Positions 4,906 to 5,744 of a stretch of 5,744 nucleotides of DNA are shown one piece after another. Origin of the DNA: Ardenticatenales bacterium (GTDB lineage Bacteria; Chloroflexota; Anaerolineae; Ardenticatenales; Ardenticatenaceae). A model generated the notes under the pieces. The model saw only the letters and a program-made list of their open reading frames with translations. It searched no databases and was not told the DNA's origin. Numbering within the stretch: the first letter of the stretch is position 1; each line of letters starts with the position of its first letter. Position numbers and translations under genes: made by a program. The stretch is taken from NCBI GenBank assembly GCA_013812995.1, contig JACCSL010000632.1:1-5744 (forward strand), written 5' to 3'.

Positions 4906-4977
4906 GGGGCTGTAGCTCAGAGGGAGAGCATCGCGCTGGCAGCGCGGGGGCCAAGGGTTCAAATCCCTTCAGCTCCA
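4906..4977 (+). tRNA. tRNA-Ala (anticodon GGC)
   Basis: The acceptor GGGGCTG pairs with CAGCTCC, again with the G3-U70 alanine identity pair and discriminator A. The D arm is GCTC / GAGC with a 7-base loop. The anticodon stem TCGCG / CGCGG encloses CTGGCAG with anticodon GGC (codons GCC and GCU). The variable loop is GGGCC, and the T arm AAGGG / CCCTT has loop TTCAAAT. CCA is not encoded. Its first 15 bases are identical to those of the other tRNA-Ala in the window. Confidence 0.97.
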
Positions 4978-4983
4978 CCTCAT

Positions 4984-5013
4984 AAAAAGGCCCGGAAATT
5001 CCGGGCCTTTTTT
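4984..5013 (+). terminator. Rho-independent terminator after tRNA-Ala(GGC)
   Basis: GGCCCGG (4989-4995) pairs with CCGGGCC (5001-5007), extendable by A-T pairs on both sides, and is followed by TTTTTT. It starts 6 bases after the tRNA. The A-run on its left would also allow termination in the other direction. Confidence 0.95.
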
Positions 5014-5052
5014 GTTTTCTGCGGCTAATCAACAGCAATTCGACAATCGATG

Positions 5053-5081
5053 TTGACAATGACCCCCTAAGTCGCTATCCT
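5053..5081 (+). promoter_or_regulatory. Promoter of the leuS T-box transcript
   Basis: A consensus TTGACA (5053-5058), a 17-base spacer and TATCCT (5076-5081) predict transcription from about 5088, just ahead of the T-box Stem I at 5107. The leader before leuS is thus about 380 bases. Confidence 0.85.
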
Positions 5082-5106
5082 GTTGCTAAGTGAACAGAGG
5101 CAATGA

Positions 5107-5332
5107 CCAGGAGTAGTAGGCAAATCTCGTAGCGAGCCGCGAGGGTGGAAGGCGGCGCTGAGCGCCAACGAGAGCGCGCCGAACTCGCCTGGGAGCCGCA
5201 GCGGTGAGGGGCCATGCCCGTAGCCGCGCCGGGTGCGCCCGATACAGCGTCCACGAGTGTCGTCCCCATTTGGGGGCGGAACCAGGGTGGTACCGCGAAA
5301 AACCTTCGTCCCTGTGGGACGGAGGTTTTTTT
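5107..5332 (+). promoter_or_regulatory. Leucine T-box riboswitch controlling leuS
   Basis: The T-box RNA binds uncharged tRNA-Leu and prevents termination when leucyl-tRNA is short. Stem I is closed by CCAGG (5107-5111) and CCTGG (5188-5192). Its internal loop has AGTAGTA on the left (S-turn) and GAA followed by the specifier CTC (5184-5186, a Leu codon) on the right. A 7-bp stem III (5261-5267 with 5272-5278, loop ATTT) precedes the conserved T-box AGGGTGGTACCGCG (5284-5297). The base after TGG is T, which pairs with discriminator A73 as expected for tRNA-Leu. CAGGG (5283-5287) can pair with CCCTG (5310-5314) to form the antiterminator. The specifier agrees with the downstream leuS gene. Confidence 0.96.
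5298..5332 (+). terminator. Regulated terminator of the T-box riboswitch
   Basis: AACCTTCGTCCC (5301-5312) pairs with GGGACGGAGGTT (5316-5327), 12 bp with one G-U, loop TGT, followed by a T-run to 5332. Its 5' arm overlaps the CCCTG needed for the antiterminator, giving the usual exclusive choice. Confidence 0.94.
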
Positions 5333-5362
5333 ATTTCCCCCCAAGGCGAACAATTTTGTGTA

Positions 5363-5426
5363 GGGGCGACAGCATTCGCGCCCAGATCACACCGATTGTA
5401 GACAGATGGTGCGAATGCTTCGCCCT
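5363..5426. repeat. Imperfect inverted repeat (REP/MITE-like) in the leuS leader
   Basis: GGGCGA (5364-5369) plus AGCATTCGC (5371-5379) pair with GCGAATGCT (5411-5419) plus TCGCCC (5420-5425). The result is a 15-bp stem with one bulged C, around a 31-base loop. The left arm is also part of a small alternative hairpin GGGCG / CGCCC (5364-5368 with 5379-5383). It lies after the T-box terminator and before the leuS ribosome site and is not part of the T-box consensus. GTAGGGGCG-type repeats are, from memory, common interspersed elements in Chloroflexota genomes. Confidence 0.65.
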
Positions 5427-5466
5427 TCTTGGCTCATCAGGTGTCATGTTATCAAGGAGGAGCGCA

Positions 5467-5744
5467 ATGGACAGTCGATACGAACCGCAGGCCATCGAGG
5501 GCAAATGGCAAGAGAGATGGGAAAAAGAGGGAATCTATCAGGCGGATATGTCGTCCAGGGACAAGGGGAAGAACTTCTACAACCTGACGATGTACCCCTA
5601 CCCCAGCGGCAACCTGCACACGGGGCATTGGTACGCCTACAGCGGGCCGGATGTGTACGGACGCTACAAGCGGGCGCAGGGCTACAATGTATTCTTCCCC
5701 TTCGGCTATGACGCCTTTGGGCTGCCCGCCGAGAACGCGGCCAT
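5467..5744 (+). CDS. leuS: Leucyl-tRNA synthetase, N-terminal part
   Basis: This class Ia synthetase charges tRNA-Leu with leucine. Only the first 92 codons are in the window; the gene continues past the right edge. The N-terminus [14 protein letters not shown] is typical. [18 protein letters not shown] (37-54) carries the HIGH-type ATP-binding signature as H51-T-G-H54, followed by [12 protein letters not shown] and [22 protein letters not shown]-x-L-H-x-G-H is specific to bacterial LeuRS. ATG 5467 has an excellent AAGGAGG (5454-5460) 6 bases upstream. The leucine T-box upstream independently supports the assignment. Confidence 0.98.
   Translation, partial: MDSRYEPQAIEGKWQERWEKEGIYQADMSSRDKGKNFYNLTMYPYPSGNLHTGHWYAYSGPDVYGRYKRAQGYNVFFPFGYDAFGLPAENAA

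Noticed and set aside
4078..4977. Split tRNA or group I intron interpretation of the two tRNA-Ala sequences
   Set aside because: Both tRNAs are complete cloverleafs with different anticodons, so the gene between them is not an intron.
5075..5401. Open frames on both strands across the leuS leader (92 codons minus, 65 codons plus)
   Set aside because: This stretch is the T-box RNA with conserved structure and terminator; the frames are GC-rich chance.
5107..5426. CRISPR array
   Set aside because: No evenly spaced direct repeats occur; the repeats here are hairpin arms of a riboswitch and one inverted repeat.

Overview
The window looks like ordinary chromosome from a moderately GC-rich bacterium. 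It combines a glycine-rich-loop Ser/Thr kinase, a leuS gene behind a T-box, a terC gene behind a manganese-type yybP-ykoY leader, compact intergenic regions with strong Shine-Dalgarno sites, and TTGACA / TATNNT promoters. My best guess is Chloroflexota (Ktedonobacteria-like), on general gene style only; this is inference and not proven by the sequence.

Left part (1-870): the first codons of a Ser/Thr protein kinase run leftward and rplI (ribosomal protein L9) runs rightward. Candidate promoters lie in the 178-bp gap between them. rplI ends at a strong hairpin that also serves the GNAT acetyltransferase gene arriving from the right.

Middle (870-2725): the GNAT gene (minus) and terC (plus) diverge. 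The roughly 390-bp gap between their likely start codons is filled mainly by a manganese-sensing yybP-ykoY riboswitch and its expression platform. terC encodes a TerC-family membrane protein (Alx / YkoY group), so this is a manganese-homeostasis unit. Its terminator is again bidirectional and faces clpS.

Right-middle (2740-3842, minus strand): an M50 site-2-protease-like membrane gene lies upstream of clpS, the N-end-rule adaptor of the Clp protease. A 65-bp gap with a 9-bp inverted repeat around a promoter-like sequence separates them. Together they form a small proteolysis cluster.

Right part (4036-5013): two tRNA-Ala genes, anticodons CGC and GGC, flank a 236-codon gene for a helix-turn-helix plus LAGLIDADG-like protein. 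The gene is packed unusually tightly between them. A terminator-like hairpin lies in its first 26 codons, and a near-consensus promoter for the second tRNA overlaps its last codons. This is the most unusual locus in the window.

Far right (5053-5744): a promoter drives a leucine T-box riboswitch (specifier CUC, discriminator-pairing base U) that controls leuS, whose first 92 codons are present. A long imperfect inverted repeat of REP/MITE type is inserted between the T-box terminator and the leuS ribosome-binding site.
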